NCBI RefSeq assembly: GCF_030817275.1
Contig: NZ_JAUSZD010000002.1
Location: 3,224,001 to 3,288,000 of the forward strand
Length of the DNA stretch: 64,000 nt
Direction of reading: 5' to 3'
Origin: Paenibacillus sp. V4I7
GTDB taxonomy: Bacteria > Bacillota > Bacilli > Paenibacillales > NBRC-103111
This document shows, piece by piece, positions 35,532 to 43,594 of this stretch. The number at the start of each line of letters is the position of its first letter. The first letter of the stretch is position 1. The position numbers were made by a program, and so were the translations under genes. The notes beneath the pieces are model-generated. The model was not told the DNA's origin, searched no databases, and saw only the letters and a program-made list of their open reading frames with translations.

Positions 35532-36170
35532 GTTTACTCATTCCCTTCAGTGGTTTTTCACTACGGTATAAATATATGTTCGGTACATAGTGCTTGCTTG
35601 GACGTATACCATTGTGAGGCAAACGCTGAGGAAACGAGCAAACGTATCGTAATTGATGCTTTTACTGAAAAGGCTATTTCAATTGCAGTTACAAGAGAGA
35701 TAAGCTTCTTCTTAAAAATACGACTCTTCGCCCCCAACGTGCCAATCGAAAGCTGTGATCTCAATGGGCTTTAATACCTGCCTAAGAAAAAGGTCGTTTT
35801 TCTCAAACGCTGTTAAAGACCCATGCTTCTTGCTATTCTGTAGGGACGGGCAGCCTCACGAACTTAATGTCGACTGTTTGTATGTTAGAGTTGCATTTAA
35901 ACCATTCACCGATTAGTTCTTCTAAGATAGTCCCTCATGCTTTCGGATGGTAGCTCGAATGTCCTTATTAATAAACCCTTAGCTTTATGAGACCAAGTTC
36001 TTGTCAAAATCGGGTCGGGATCAAGTTCTTGTCTTTTGGTTTTGACAAGAACTTGATATGCAGTATCGGGGATGCAAAAACCCGTATTCCGGAATGCGAA
36101 CATTTTTCTAATAAGGATTGTGATTTGGAGAAATACTTTTATGGAATATGACAGGGGGTGAACTATAAAC
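35532..36170. other. Non-coding stretch with inverted GACAAGAAC repeats
   Basis: Open frames on both strands around 35550-35780 are short, lack ribosome binding sites and contradict each other; I call no gene. The notable structure is the large inverted repeat at 35994-36055, described separately. Confidence 0.4.
35994..36055. repeat. GACAAGAAC repeat, 16-bp perfect inverted repeat plus extra copy
   Basis: CAAGTTCTTGTCAAAA (35994-36009) and TTTTGACAAGAACTTG (36040-36055) are exact reverse complements; a third copy, ATCAAGTTCTTGTCTTTT, lies between them (about 36020-36037). The unit matches those at 11.5 kb and 33.2 kb. Confidence 0.8.
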
Positions 36171-36272
36171 ATGAGCAAAACTAACGACACCAACAATCCA
36201 AAACATGCCACGTCACGATCGAACAATCCGAACGATCAAGGAAGAACTGGAGTTCAAAAAAAATCGAAATAA
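36171..36272 (+). CDS. Small hydrophilic protein, possibly a minor spore protein
   Basis: A 33-residue gene with an excellent ribosome binding site (CAGGGGGTG, about 9 bases before ATG 36171) and its own terminator (36310). It reads MSKTNDTNNPKHATSRSNNP and ends RTGVQKKSK. Rich in Asn, Lys, Ser and Thr and without hydrophobic core, it resembles minor acid-soluble spore proteins in composition, but no family is recognised. Confidence 0.55.
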   Translation: MSKTNDTNNPKHATSRSNNPNDQGRTGVQKKSK

Positions 36273-36309
36273 AGCTGACGTACCAGTCAAATACTATCAA
36301 AACATCTCA

Positions 36310-36335
36310 AACCCGGGTACTTGACCGGGTTTTTC
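36310..36335 (+). terminator. Intrinsic terminator
   Basis: Stem AACCCGG (36310-36316) with CCGGGTT (36325-36331), then TTT. It follows the 33-residue gene. Confidence 0.75.
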
Positions 36336-36390
36336 GGGAAATTATAACAACAAACCACTTCTGACAATGGAGTTAGTAAGAGTAAGTAAT

Positions 36391-36470
36391 TGCTTTATTC
36401 TGCCCATTAACGTAACAAGGCTACCGATTAATTCACGCGGCAGCCTCGTATTGTTCTTCTTTAGTTCAAT
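36391..36470 (-). repeat. Dispersed hairpin repeat, copy J (minus strand)
   Basis: Read on the minus strand: 5' box TTGAACTAAAGAAGAACAAT starting at 36468, hairpin AGGCTGCC with GGTAGCCT (plus-strand 36439-36446 and 36418-36425, with a G-U pair), 3' box GTTAATGGGCAGAATAAAGC at about 36391-36412. It overlaps the stop codon of the relic on the same strand. Confidence 0.65.
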
Positions 36471-36636
36471 GACTACCGTATGCTTTATTTAAGATATCCA
36501 AAAGTTTTTTTGTTCTGGATTCCTCGATTGTGTAGATTGTTCCCGTATTCGGAAGCTTCCTATGTGTACCTTTTTCGAGTTGGTTAATTATCCAGAGATA
36601 AAACTGATCATTTCCTAGGAGTTTCGGAAGAAATAT
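36466..36636 (-). pseudogene. C-terminal relic of an unrecognised protein
   Basis: Minus-strand frame FLPKLLGNDQFYLWIINQLE, then TGTIYTIEESRTKKLLDILN and stop TGA at 36466-36468. It clearly codes for protein but has no start and is preceded by a stop near 36640. The family is unknown. As with the other genes next to this repeat family, its stop codon abuts a copy (J). Confidence 0.4.
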
Positions 36637-36917
36637 GTTTTACCAAAAATTCATAGTGATTATAAAGACGATTTATCAACATAGGCATGATTAGATAATT
36701 CATGTCTGTCCTTGGCAATGGTTCGGACTTTTTTGAATTCCCCCGATATATTGGCTTAGGTAACACATCGGAAGTTGGATTTTAGGCGATACTTCTTAAT
36801 AAATAATTTAAAGCGGTTCCGTATTACCAATTGCTTAGTTCAATTGATAGGTCTTAAATTCCGCACTAAGGCACTCCCTTTTTTGCAACGTAACATTGAT
36901 TCCGTAATTCGTTAAAC
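36637..36917. other. Non-coding stretch
   Basis: About 280 A/T-rich bases with no recognisable gene; probably further eroded sequence of the relic next door and the 3' flank of the phosphodiesterase gene. Confidence 0.3.
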
Positions 36918-38504
36918 TTATTCGTTCACCAATTGTAGGATCCAGTCTTTAATATCAACAATTCGCAGTGTTTTTGGCCGGGTATTCGTTCCGGATATAA
37001 TTAATGGGACAAGTGAGTCTTTTTCATGCAACGAGCCATGTGCCCCTCCGCCGATGTGGGTAGGGGAGCTTTCACCGACGAGTTCATAACCAGGTTGGAC
37101 CGTGACGACAACATATCTTCCTTCATGAGAATGCATAGCCCCGTATAGCCTCGCCAAAACGTCAGGATACTTCCCATACTTAATATTGTTATTAGTTGTC
37201 GTAATATCCACGAGACCTGGCTCGCCCGATATAGTCCACGATTGTCCATATTCATCCGTATAATCACCACCAGGACGATAATAAAACATTTTATCGTTTT
37301 TCCCTGCTATAACACGAACATTTTCATCGTCTTTCATTGCAATAATGTCGAGCTTTTCCTCATTTTGCAAAAGCTTCACTACGTCAGATAACTGCACATT
37401 CGCATCGATCGCATAGACATAGGCCATCCGTTCATTTGTGGAAATCACAATTTGGTCTTCGGTCCTTACCGGTTGATTTAATTTCGCAATGCGGTAACGG
37501 TTCAATAGCGGCCTTATTTCAACAGTGGCTGCCTGCCGATCATCGTAGACAGCGCTTTGCGCACTATCACCCATAATGATCCATACCGCATTCTTTACAG
37601 CCTGCTCCCACGATCCGTAAGCGTTAAGCACGACTTGAAGTCCTTGATCCGCTTTTTTAATCCCACCAAAATGATCCGTACCCTTTCTATGTACTTCGTT
37701 ATCATTCTCCGGAAAGTAAGTGATGGTTACATTCGGAAGCTTTTTTTGACTAATTAGAAAAGCGGTGTCTTGTGCAGAAAACTCATCGTTCATTCCGTAT
37801 TTTTTCCACATAGAAGCGTTCCGGTCATTCTTCGAGTCCAGTTGTGCAAGAGCTGCATAGGAGAACAACGTAGGTCCTGTTATTTTCATTTGTTTAGGCA
37901 AACGCGTGCTGAATGATAACAAGCGGGGCACTGTTAAGGTGTGTTCTGTTTTTCCTCTAAAAACAATAGCATTTATTGACGCAGAGTGTTTTCCTTTTTC
38001 GGCCAACTCTTCATGAATCGTTTTAATTTCTTTGTTTAGTTGAACCTGATTTAACTGATAAATAGCATCCGTTAATACTTGCAATTGATCAATTTTCAAC
38101 GCTTCTTTGGCACCATTTCCGTAGAAAATCATGCGGTTCTCTTTACCACTGTACCAAACAAGTCCGGGCACATGATGCCGGTCTGCGTACGTCCCCGTTA
38201 ATAAAGTGCTATCGATCGTCACGGACATCGTTGGAAACGAACTCACAATCTCTGGGAAGTATTGTCCGTTATTAAGCAGAAATTGTATCGCAGGTGCATG
38301 ACCTTGCCCAATCGCTTCTTGCAAAGGTTTATCCATTAAAGAATCAATAAGGATACATATGACAGGTTTTGTATTTTGATTTGTTGTGATAGGAGACTCG
38401 ACGCTTTGTTGGTTTAGCCGTGGGCTGGGGTTTGCCCTGCAACCGATACTAAGCAAACTTAGACTTATCATTAGCAGAATGGCAATTTTATCTTTTGTTT
38501 TCAA
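36918..38504 (-). CDS. Alkaline phosphatase-superfamily lipoprotein (type I phosphodiesterase-like)
   Basis: A 528-residue lipoprotein: signal peptide with core ILLMISLSLL and lipobox LSIGC (Cys near 22). The metal-dependent phosphodiesterase/nucleotide pyrophosphatase fold is seen in CILIDSLMDKPLQEAIGQGH (first metal Asp), SSFPTMSVTIDSTLLTGTYA (Ser/Thr nucleophile region), DRHHVPGLVWY, DNEVHRKGTDHFGG, IIMGDSAQS and the closing GGGAHGSLHEKDSLVPLIIS with metal His. It should act outside the membrane on phosphodiester or phosphate monoester substrates. A small YhcN-type lipoprotein gene lies just upstream on the same strand. Confidence 0.8.
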   Translation of the reverse strand: MKTKDKIAILLMISLSLLSIGCRANPSPRLNQQSVESPITTNQNTKPVICILIDSLMDKPLQEAIGQGHAPAIQFLLNNGQYFPEIVSSFPTMSVTIDSTLLTGTYADRHHVPGLVWYSGKENRMIFYGNGAKEALKIDQLQVLTDAIYQLNQVQLNKEIKTIHEELAEKGKHSASINAIVFRGKTEHTLTVPRLLSFSTRLPKQMKITGPTLFSYAALAQLDSKNDRNASMWKKYGMNDEFSAQDTAFLISQKKLPNVTITYFPENDNEVHRKGTDHFGGIKKADQGLQVVLNAYGSWEQAVKNAVWIIMGDSAQSAVYDDRQAATVEIRPLLNRYRIAKLNQPVRTEDQIVISTNERMAYVYAIDANVQLSDVVKLLQNEEKLDIIAMKDDENVRVIAGKNDKMFYYRPGGDYTDEYGQSWTISGEPGLVDITTTNNNIKYGKYPDVLARLYGAMHSHEGRYVVVTVQPGYELVGESSPTHIGGGAHGSLHEKDSLVPLIISGTNTRPKTLRIVDIKDWILQLVNE

Positions 38505-38586
38505 TTGTTTACCCCTTTCTTTTAATCAAGAAAAAATCAAATGAATCCCACCTCGTTAATATAAGGATGGGATTCAAGCGTATCAT

Positions 38587-39051
38587 TTATCGGGCGTTTG
38601 GAATAATTCGTTGGACCATTTCGTTAAATTCTTCGAAAAATCCGGTAACAGGTCTTCCTTGTCCTACATCCGTTACATACCTATTAGTACGATCCACAAA
38701 TTCAGGATTGGTGGAAACATATACATTTTGAATACTTGGATCGACTGCCCTAATTTGCTGGGCGATTTGATCTTCCATCTCACGGGAGAGCTGGCCTTGA
38801 TTATCGTTCACTGCGGCAGCTACATAGGCGTTTCTTCGCGTCACAAGCACATTCGCTTGCCTCACGCCATTTAATTGTCTAATCTTTTCTGCAGCTTGAT
38901 TGGCGATATGAACTCGGGTATCCAAATTCTTCTGCGGTTGATCTTGGGCTTGCTGCATTTGAATCCCTGGCTGTTGCGCTTGGTTATTGTTCGTCGTGCA
39001 ACCCATCATAATAACCGAAATGATGAAAAGCAATGTAATCCCTTTAAACAA
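38587..39051 (-). CDS. YhcN/YlaJ-family sporulation lipoprotein
   Basis: A 154-residue lipoprotein with lipobox IMMGC (Cys near 18), a Gln-rich linker, and the family domain RVHIANQAAEKIRQLNGVRQ, ANVLVTRRNAYVAAAV, EDQIAQQIRAVDPSIQNVYV. The domain resembles YhcN and YlaJ, found in the forespore and germination-related membrane of Bacilli. Role unknown; in B. subtilis YhcN affects spore outgrowth. About 80 bases separate it from the phosphodiesterase gene downstream, possibly one transcript. Confidence 0.85.
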   Translation of the reverse strand: MFKGITLLFIISVIMMGCTTNNNQAQQPGIQMQQAQDQPQKNLDTRVHIANQAAEKIRQLNGVRQANVLVTRRNAYVAAAVNDNQGQLSREMEDQIAQQIRAVDPSIQNVYVSTNPEFVDRTNRYVTDVGQGRPVTGFFEEFNEMVQRIIPNAR

Positions 39052-39328
39052 TTAGCTCCACTCCTTCAGGTAATATGCTTTTAGTATGCTTTTTGATTCA
39101 TTATTAATTCACATATTTTTCTTACTTTTGAATCAGCAAAGGTTTTACGTATCATACCAATTTTTCCAGCCTGTTTTTCTGAGGGAAATTTCACTCCTTC
39201 TCTTATCAACTGAAAGTAAATATACCCAATTTTTGTTAATATTATTAAAATATAGGAAATATTAACCTGAATTTTTTTCAATTTCGCAGGTTAAATTATC
39301 TTTCGTGACATAATCCGAAAGATGGTGA

Positions 39329-39928
39329 ATTGCCATTAACATTTCAATCTCGCCTAGGCTCTATCATTGGTTTGTTCGTCCGAAATGGTTTACCAAAAAA
39401 TATATTCACGAACACTTGCAATCCCATTTTACATTTGAGGGTCAGGCCGTACTGGATTTCGGCTCCGGAACTGGAGCGAATTGCTCTATGTTCCATCCGT
39501 TAAATTATCTAGGCATTGACCCTGATGCTAAGCGTATTGACTATGCAATGCGAATATATCCCCGCCATACATTTCAAGTCTTGGAAAGTGATAATTTACC
39601 TGTCAAGAATGAATCGGTCGATTACCTGCTCATCATCGCTGTGTTACATCATATTACTTCGAATGAAATATCAAGTTACATGAAAGAATTTCAACGAATT
39701 CTAACACCTAACGGAACCATCATTGTAATGGAACCGTGCTTATTTATGAAAAAACCGTTATGCAACAGATTTATGAAATGGTACGACAACGGTGAGTATA
39801 TTCGTAATGAACAAGAATATATTGGATTGTTTCGAGATCACGATTATGACTGTAAGGTCATAAAACGATTTCGAAAATGCTTTTTATACCATGAATTATT
39901 TTTTTTAGCAAAATTGAAATCACTTTAA
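39329..39928 (+). CDS. SAM-dependent methyltransferase, unusual start
   Basis: Methyltransf_11-type enzyme with motif I VLDFGSGTGANCSMF, YLGIDPDAKRIDYA (acidic end of beta-2), FQVLESDNLPVKNESVDYLL and IAVLHHIT. Coding character extends upstream of the first TTG (39416): SPRLYHWFVRPKWFTKKYIH is a normal N-terminus of this group. The frame opens at 39329 and contains no ATG, GTG or TTG there; ATT at 39335 lies 7 bases after GATGGTG. Either ATT is used or the original ATG was lost. Total length about 198 residues. Substrate unknown. Confidence 0.7.
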   Translation: MAINISISPRLYHWFVRPKWFTKKYIHEHLQSHFTFEGQAVLDFGSGTGANCSMFHPLNYLGIDPDAKRIDYAMRIYPRHTFQVLESDNLPVKNESVDYLLIIAVLHHITSNEISSYMKEFQRILTPNGTIIVMEPCLFMKKPLCNRFMKWYDNGEYIRNEQEYIGLFRDHDYDCKVIKRFRKCFLYHELFFLAKLKSL

Positions 39929-40020
39929 AGTTGGTGAATAAAAGAATCCCTCCTTATGCAACCACCTTCAAGAAACGTAGCAAAGCAGGTTCTGTTCAAC
40001 ATTAGCACTTCTTATTTTGG

Positions 40021-40100
40021 AGTAAATCTGTCCGTTACTTCAATAAAAAAAAAAACGGAGCTGCCGCGAGGCAAGCTCCTTCACTTATCATAATTAATGT
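40021..40100 (-). repeat. Dispersed hairpin repeat, copy K (minus strand)
   Basis: Read on the minus strand: degenerate 5' box TTAATTATGATAAGTGAAGG, hairpin GGAGCTTGCC with GGCAGCTCC (one bulge), eleven T, then 3' box TGAAGTAACGGACAGATTTA (plus 40024-40043). It lies 11 bases after the MerR gene stop and can act as its terminator. Confidence 0.7.
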
Positions 40101-40110
40101 TATGGTCTAT

Positions 40111-40479
40111 TTAGAGTTTTTCTTTTTCAACAATTGTCTGTTCATATCTAGAAATTTTATTATTAAGACGTTCAAACACGTTCTTCATATCTTCCATTTT
40201 TGTAATGAGCTGCTTACGCTGCTCGATTAGGAGTTCTTTTCTAGCCTCCATGGTTTCATCACCCTGTTGAAACAACCCAACATACTCAATCAAAATTTCA
40301 ACAGGAAGACCTACGCCACGCATACATTTGATAAATTCAACCCACCTACAGTCTTCTTCCGTATAATCCCTGATTCCGCTTTTATTGCGGTTCACCCGTG
40401 GAATTAGTCCGATTCGTTCATAATAGCGAAGTGTATCCTGTGACAAAACATATTTTTCACTTACTTCGGCTATCTGCAT
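40111..40479 (-). CDS. MerR-family transcriptional regulator
   Basis: A 122-residue regulator. N-terminal winged helix: MQIAEVSEKYVLSQDTLRYY, ERIGLIPRVNRNKSGIRDYT, then FIKCMRGVGLPVEILIEYV, and a long C-terminal coiled coil for dimerisation. No metal-binding Cys cluster is visible, so it belongs to the AdhR/YfmP-like group that senses aldehydes or other electrophiles. It most likely controls the aldo-keto reductase gene upstream on the same strand, whose promoter has a MerR-type 19-bp spacer. Confidence 0.9.
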   Translation of the reverse strand: MQIAEVSEKYVLSQDTLRYYERIGLIPRVNRNKSGIRDYTEEDCRWVEFIKCMRGVGLPVEILIEYVGLFQQGDETMEARKELLIEQRKQLITKMEDMKNVFERLNNKISRYEQTIVEKEKL

Positions 40480-40505
40480 TCAGATTTCACCTACCAATTT
40501 CATAT

Positions 40506-40540
40506 CAAGAACGTCCATGAAATTGGATAGGACGTTCTTG
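40506..40540 (-). terminator. Terminator between aldo-keto reductase and MerR genes
   Basis: Perfect 11-bp stem CAAGAACGTCC (40506-40516) with GGACGTTCTTG (40530-40540). On the minus strand only a short T-rich tail follows, so read-through into the MerR gene is possible. Confidence 0.55.
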
Positions 40541-40552
40541 TCGTTTCTTATA

Positions 40553-41533
40553 TCAAACTGCACCAATTACCCGATGGGGAACATAGAGCTCTTCCAGTGA
40601 TGCCATTTCTTCAGGAGTTAATGTAATCAAAAGAGCAGCTACCGGATCTTCGAGATGAGACATTTTCGTAACACCAATAATGGGAGCTGTTACCGGTTCT
40701 TTTTGAAACAACCAGGCAAGAGCGATTTGAACCCGGGGAACGCCACGTTTTTCTGCGATTGCTGCAAGGCGATCTACTATCAAACGATCCGTACTTGCAG
40801 TCGCAGCATATTTAAATCTCTGAGCTTGATCGGTTTCGGAACGATACGTTGTTTCCGACCAATCACGCGTCAATCTTCCTGAAGCTAGCGGGCTGTAAGG
40901 GATCACACCGATTTTCTCTTCCTTACAGAGTGGCATCATCTCCCTCTCCTCTTCACGGTATATGAGGTTTAAATGATTTTGCATCGTCACAAACCGGGTC
41001 CACCCATTTTTTTCAGCTACATGTAATGCCTTTAGGAACTGCCATGCGTACATAGCAGAAGCACCAATATATCTGGCCTTCCCGGCCTTCACAACATCAT
41101 GCAAGGCTTCCATCGTTTCTTCGATAGGCGTATTATAATCCCAGCGATGGATTTGATAAAGGTCTACATAATCCGTTCCCAATCTCTTAAGACTCTTATC
41201 AATTTCACTCATGATTGCCTTTCGGGAAAGACCAGCACCATTAGGACCTTGATGCATACGGAAATGAACTTTTGTGGCGATGACAATCTCATCACGATTC
41301 GCATAATCCTTTAGCGCTCGTCCAACAATTTCCTCGCTTGTTCCGTCTGAATAAATATTCGCCGTATCAAAAAAATTGATACCAAGCTCTAGAGCTTTAT
41401 TTATAATAGGACGACTACTTTCTTCATTAAGTACCCATGGATGAGTCCACCGCTCTGCTACACCAAAGCTCATACAGCCAAGACAAAGCCGAGATACATC
41501 CAAGCCTGTATTTCCAAGTTTCACATAGTCCAT
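40553..41533 (-). CDS. Aldo/keto reductase
   Basis: A 326-residue NADPH-dependent oxidoreductase of the AKR superfamily, YghZ/YajO-like. Catalytic residues are visible: Asp and Tyr in FFDTANIYSDGTSEEI (near 56 and 61), Lys in EIVIATKVHF (near 88) and His in LYQIHRWDYNTPIEET (near 129). Cofactor-binding IPYSPLASGRLT and PIIGVTKMSHLED follow. ATG 41533 is chosen with AAGTGGG upstream; an in-frame GTG at 41548 overlaps that site. It reduces carbonyl compounds in the cytoplasm and is probably induced by aldehyde-type stress through the MerR protein. Confidence 0.9.
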   Translation of the reverse strand: MDYVKLGNTGLDVSRLCLGCMSFGVAERWTHPWVLNEESSRPIINKALELGINFFDTANIYSDGTSEEIVGRALKDYANRDEIVIATKVHFRMHQGPNGAGLSRKAIMSEIDKSLKRLGTDYVDLYQIHRWDYNTPIEETMEALHDVVKAGKARYIGASAMYAWQFLKALHVAEKNGWTRFVTMQNHLNLIYREEEREMMPLCKEEKIGVIPYSPLASGRLTRDWSETTYRSETDQAQRFKYAATASTDRLIVDRLAAIAEKRGVPRVQIALAWLFQKEPVTAPIIGVTKMSHLEDPVAALLITLTPEEMASLEELYVPHRVIGAV

Positions 41534-41578
41534 TTGGTTGTTTCCCACTTTCCATTAGATATTTTTTCCTTCATATGT

Positions 41579-41609
41579 AGTTTACTCTCTGGAGTTAACT
41601 CCAAGTCAA
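41579..41609 (-). promoter_or_regulatory. MerR-type promoter of the aldo/keto reductase gene
   Basis: On the minus strand: -35 TTGACT (41609-41604), -10 TAAACT (41584-41579), spacer exactly 19 bp and containing the perfect dyad GGAGTTAACTCC (41591-41602). An over-long 19-bp spacer with a central dyad is the hallmark of promoters activated by MerR-family proteins. Confidence 0.8.
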
Positions 41610-41632
41610 GTGATTGTGCTTGCAGTGCGTGT

Positions 41633-41659
41633 TTAGCTATCCTGCCTATTACTTGAACT
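41633..41659 (-). repeat. Dispersed hairpin repeat, copy L, 3' part
   Basis: Minus-strand 3' box TTCAAGTAATAGGCAGGATA (about 41655-41636). Its 5' box and hairpin lie at 45352-45408; the group II intron separates the two halves. Confidence 0.7.
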
Positions 41660-41694
41660 AGAGTAAAGGGCTGAATATTCAGCCCCTCCTCATC

Positions 41695-41728
41695 AAACCG
41701 TACATGAAGTTTTCCCTCATACGGCTTT
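41695..41728 (-). ncRNA. Domain V of the outer group II intron
   Basis: Minus strand AAAGCCGTATGAGGGAAAAC followed by TTCATGTACGGTTT: a 34-base hairpin with the AGC-type triad, the GAAA-like tetraloop and the asymmetric bulge of domain V. It is the catalytic centre of the ribozyme and looks intact. Confidence 0.85.
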
Positions 41729-41757
41729 CCGATGTTCTTCAATCATGAGCATGCGGA

Positions 41758-42270
41758 TTACAACAACGTTTTAAGCCCCATTTGTCTGGCAATATATTTA
41801 ACTTCTTGAAATGAACGCATCCATCTATTTCTTTGTCTTTTCTTAGCATACCAGCGGGTTAACCTTTGCAGTATGTACCAGTCCAACTTCGCTAATTTCC
41901 TATGGCTGTAGGTCGTGTGGTAGTAATTTCTCCATCCTTGAATTTTAGGATTGAGCCATCCTACCTGTTCCTCAAAAGAGCGTGAACGTGAACTCGGTGG
42001 TGCAAGTCTTTCTTTAACCACTTCCCGTATGCGTTCTTCTGCCTTTTTCGTTAACCACTGTTGCGTTGTGAAATACACGTTGCCTTGGGATGTTTCTGCT
42101 TTTGTTTTCCGATGGTGCATGCCTAGAAAGTCGAATCCTTCGTCTCCTATCCACAAGCCTACTATGCGTGTTTTGGTGGGGTGTAAGGTGAGTTCTAAAC
42201 GCTCCATAATCGTAACGATGAGTTTGTACGCATGGTCCGCTTCTTTCTTCGTCTTGCAAACTACAACCAG
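41758..42270 (-). pseudogene. Outer intron reverse transcriptase, C-terminal part
   Basis: Starting at the intron junction, codons read LVVVCKTKKEADHAYKLIVT, then MERLELTLHPTKTRIVG, GDEGFDFLGMHHRKTKAE and the maturase (X/thumb) domain WLNPKIQGWRNYYHTTYSHR, ending GLKTLL. It is the direct continuation of ...ELTRYADD in the N-terminal part at 44135. There is no HNH endonuclease domain. Cut off by the inner intron, it could be joined to its N-terminal part only by splicing of that intron. Confidence 0.85.
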
Positions 42271-42309
42271 GTAAGTAGCCCGAGGGAATCACACCCTCAG
42301 GCCCTCTCA

Positions 42310-42344
42310 GAACCGGACGTGAACCTCTCGGCTCATCCGGCTCC
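42310..42344 (-). ncRNA. Domain V of the inner group II intron
   Basis: Minus strand GGAGCCGGATGAGCCGAGAG followed by GTTCACGTCCGGTTC: the expected 34-35-base hairpin with AGC triad and GAGA-type loop, three bases after the RT stop codon. Confidence 0.85.
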
Positions 42345-42346
42345 CA

Positions 42347-43594
42347 TTATCCAGCCGTAGGCAGTATTCCCATCTGCCAATGTGCAAACAGTTTAGGAAG
42401 ATTCTTTGCAAGTCGTCCCATCCAATTTATCGCCCGTGTCTTGTGCCTCTCCAATTTCTTGTATTTCCTTCTTGCCCAATGGATGAGTGCCTCGTTCATA
42501 TGGCGTAAAACGGGATATAGTTGCGACTTGTAGAAGTGCCCATAGTAGTTGATCCACCCTCTAATCGAGGCATCGAACATCCGCGACAGGTCATCAATGG
42601 CCACGTCCGGCTTCAAATGCATCCGCCATCCTCTAATCGTCTGCCTCATCGCTTTGCACGCCTTGTTGCTCACTGCTGGCGTGAAGTTGATAAAGTGTTT
42701 TCCGAACCGATTCTTCGATCGTCTTGGCCGAAAGGTATACCCCAGAAAGTCGAACTTAATTTCGGAATGCTCCCCTTTTCGGTCATCATCTTTGCAATAC
42801 ACAATTCGCGTTTTATCCGGATGCAGTTCGAGTTTACATTGCGTGAACCGTCCTTTGAGTTGCTCAAGCAGCCGTTCAGCTTCCTCTTTCGTACGACAGT
42901 GGATCACTGCATCATCCGCATATCTTGCCCACGGATTATTGAAATGCTCGAGTCCCATCCATTTATCGAATGTATAATGCATGAACAGATTCGCAAGTAC
43001 TGGGCTGATGACCCCGCCTTGCGGCGTGCCGGAGGTTCGTTCTACAATGTCTCCATTCTTCATTTGGAACGGAGCTCTTAGCCATCTTTCGATGTAGAGA
43101 ATGATCCACGCACAGTCCGTATGTTTCTTTACTGCCTTCATAAGCAACCCATGATCGATGTTGTCGAATAGACCTTTAATGTCAAATTCCAACACCCAGT
43201 CATATCTCCAACATCTGGTTCTTGTTACTCGAACCGCATCAATCGCGGATTTCCCCGGTCTGTACCCATAGGAGTCGGAGTGAAATATAGGTTCCACCAT
43301 CGGCTCAAAGACCAGCTTAACTGTCATTTGCGCGATACGATCTGAGACGGTTGGAATCCCCAATATCCTTACCCCGCCATTCTTCTTCGGTATCTCTACC
43401 GCCTTAACTGGCGGGGGAAAGTAACTTCCCGAGGACATTCTGTTCCAGATTTTAAAGAGGTTGTCTTTCAGGGTTTCCTCAAACTTTTGAATCGACTCTT
43501 CATCGACTCCGGCCGCTCCCTTATTCGCTTTGACTCGCTCATAAGCTTCCCATACGATGTGCTTTGAAATTTCATACGACTTTGTTTTGTCCAT
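42347..43594 (-). CDS. ltrA: Group II intron reverse transcriptase/maturase (inner intron)
   Basis: An intact 415-residue protein. RT domains: VKANKGAAGVDEESIQKFEE (RT0-1), VEIPKKNGGVRILGIPTVSD (RT1), EFDIKGLFDNIDHGLL with the first catalytic Asp (RT3), [20 protein letters not shown] (RT4), WARYADDAVIHC with Y-A-D-D (RT5), LELHPDKTRIVYC (RT6) and FDFLGYTFRPR (RT7). The maturase X domain contains ISGWINYYGHFYKS-like RGWINYYGHFYKS and the protein ends FAHWQMGILPTAG without an HNH endonuclease. ATG 43594 with GGGAGG upstream is preferred; an in-frame start at 43630 lacks a site. It should help splice and move its own intron. Confidence 0.9.
   Translation of the reverse strand: MDKTKSYEISKHIVWEAYERVKANKGAAGVDEESIQKFEETLKDNLFKIWNRMSSGSYFPPPVKAVEIPKKNGGVRILGIPTVSDRIAQMTVKLVFEPMVEPIFHSDSYGYRPGKSAIDAVRVTRTRCWRYDWVLEFDIKGLFDNIDHGLLMKAVKKHTDCAWIILYIERWLRAPFQMKNGDIVERTSGTPQGGVISPVLANLFMHYTFDKWMGLEHFNNPWARYADDAVIHCRTKEEAERLLEQLKGRFTQCKLELHPDKTRIVYCKDDDRKGEHSEIKFDFLGYTFRPRRSKNRFGKHFINFTPAVSNKACKAMRQTIRGWRMHLKPDVAIDDLSRMFDASIRGWINYYGHFYKSQLYPVLRHMNEALIHWARRKYKKLERHKTRAINWMGRLAKNLPKLFAHWQMGILPTAG

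Noticed and set aside
35550..35774. Overlapping frames on both strands
   Set aside because: Neither has a ribosome binding site or recognisable family, and each contradicts the other.
42521..43081. 186-codon plus-strand frame
   Set aside because: Shadow of the inner intron reverse transcriptase, which has complete RT motifs on the other strand.
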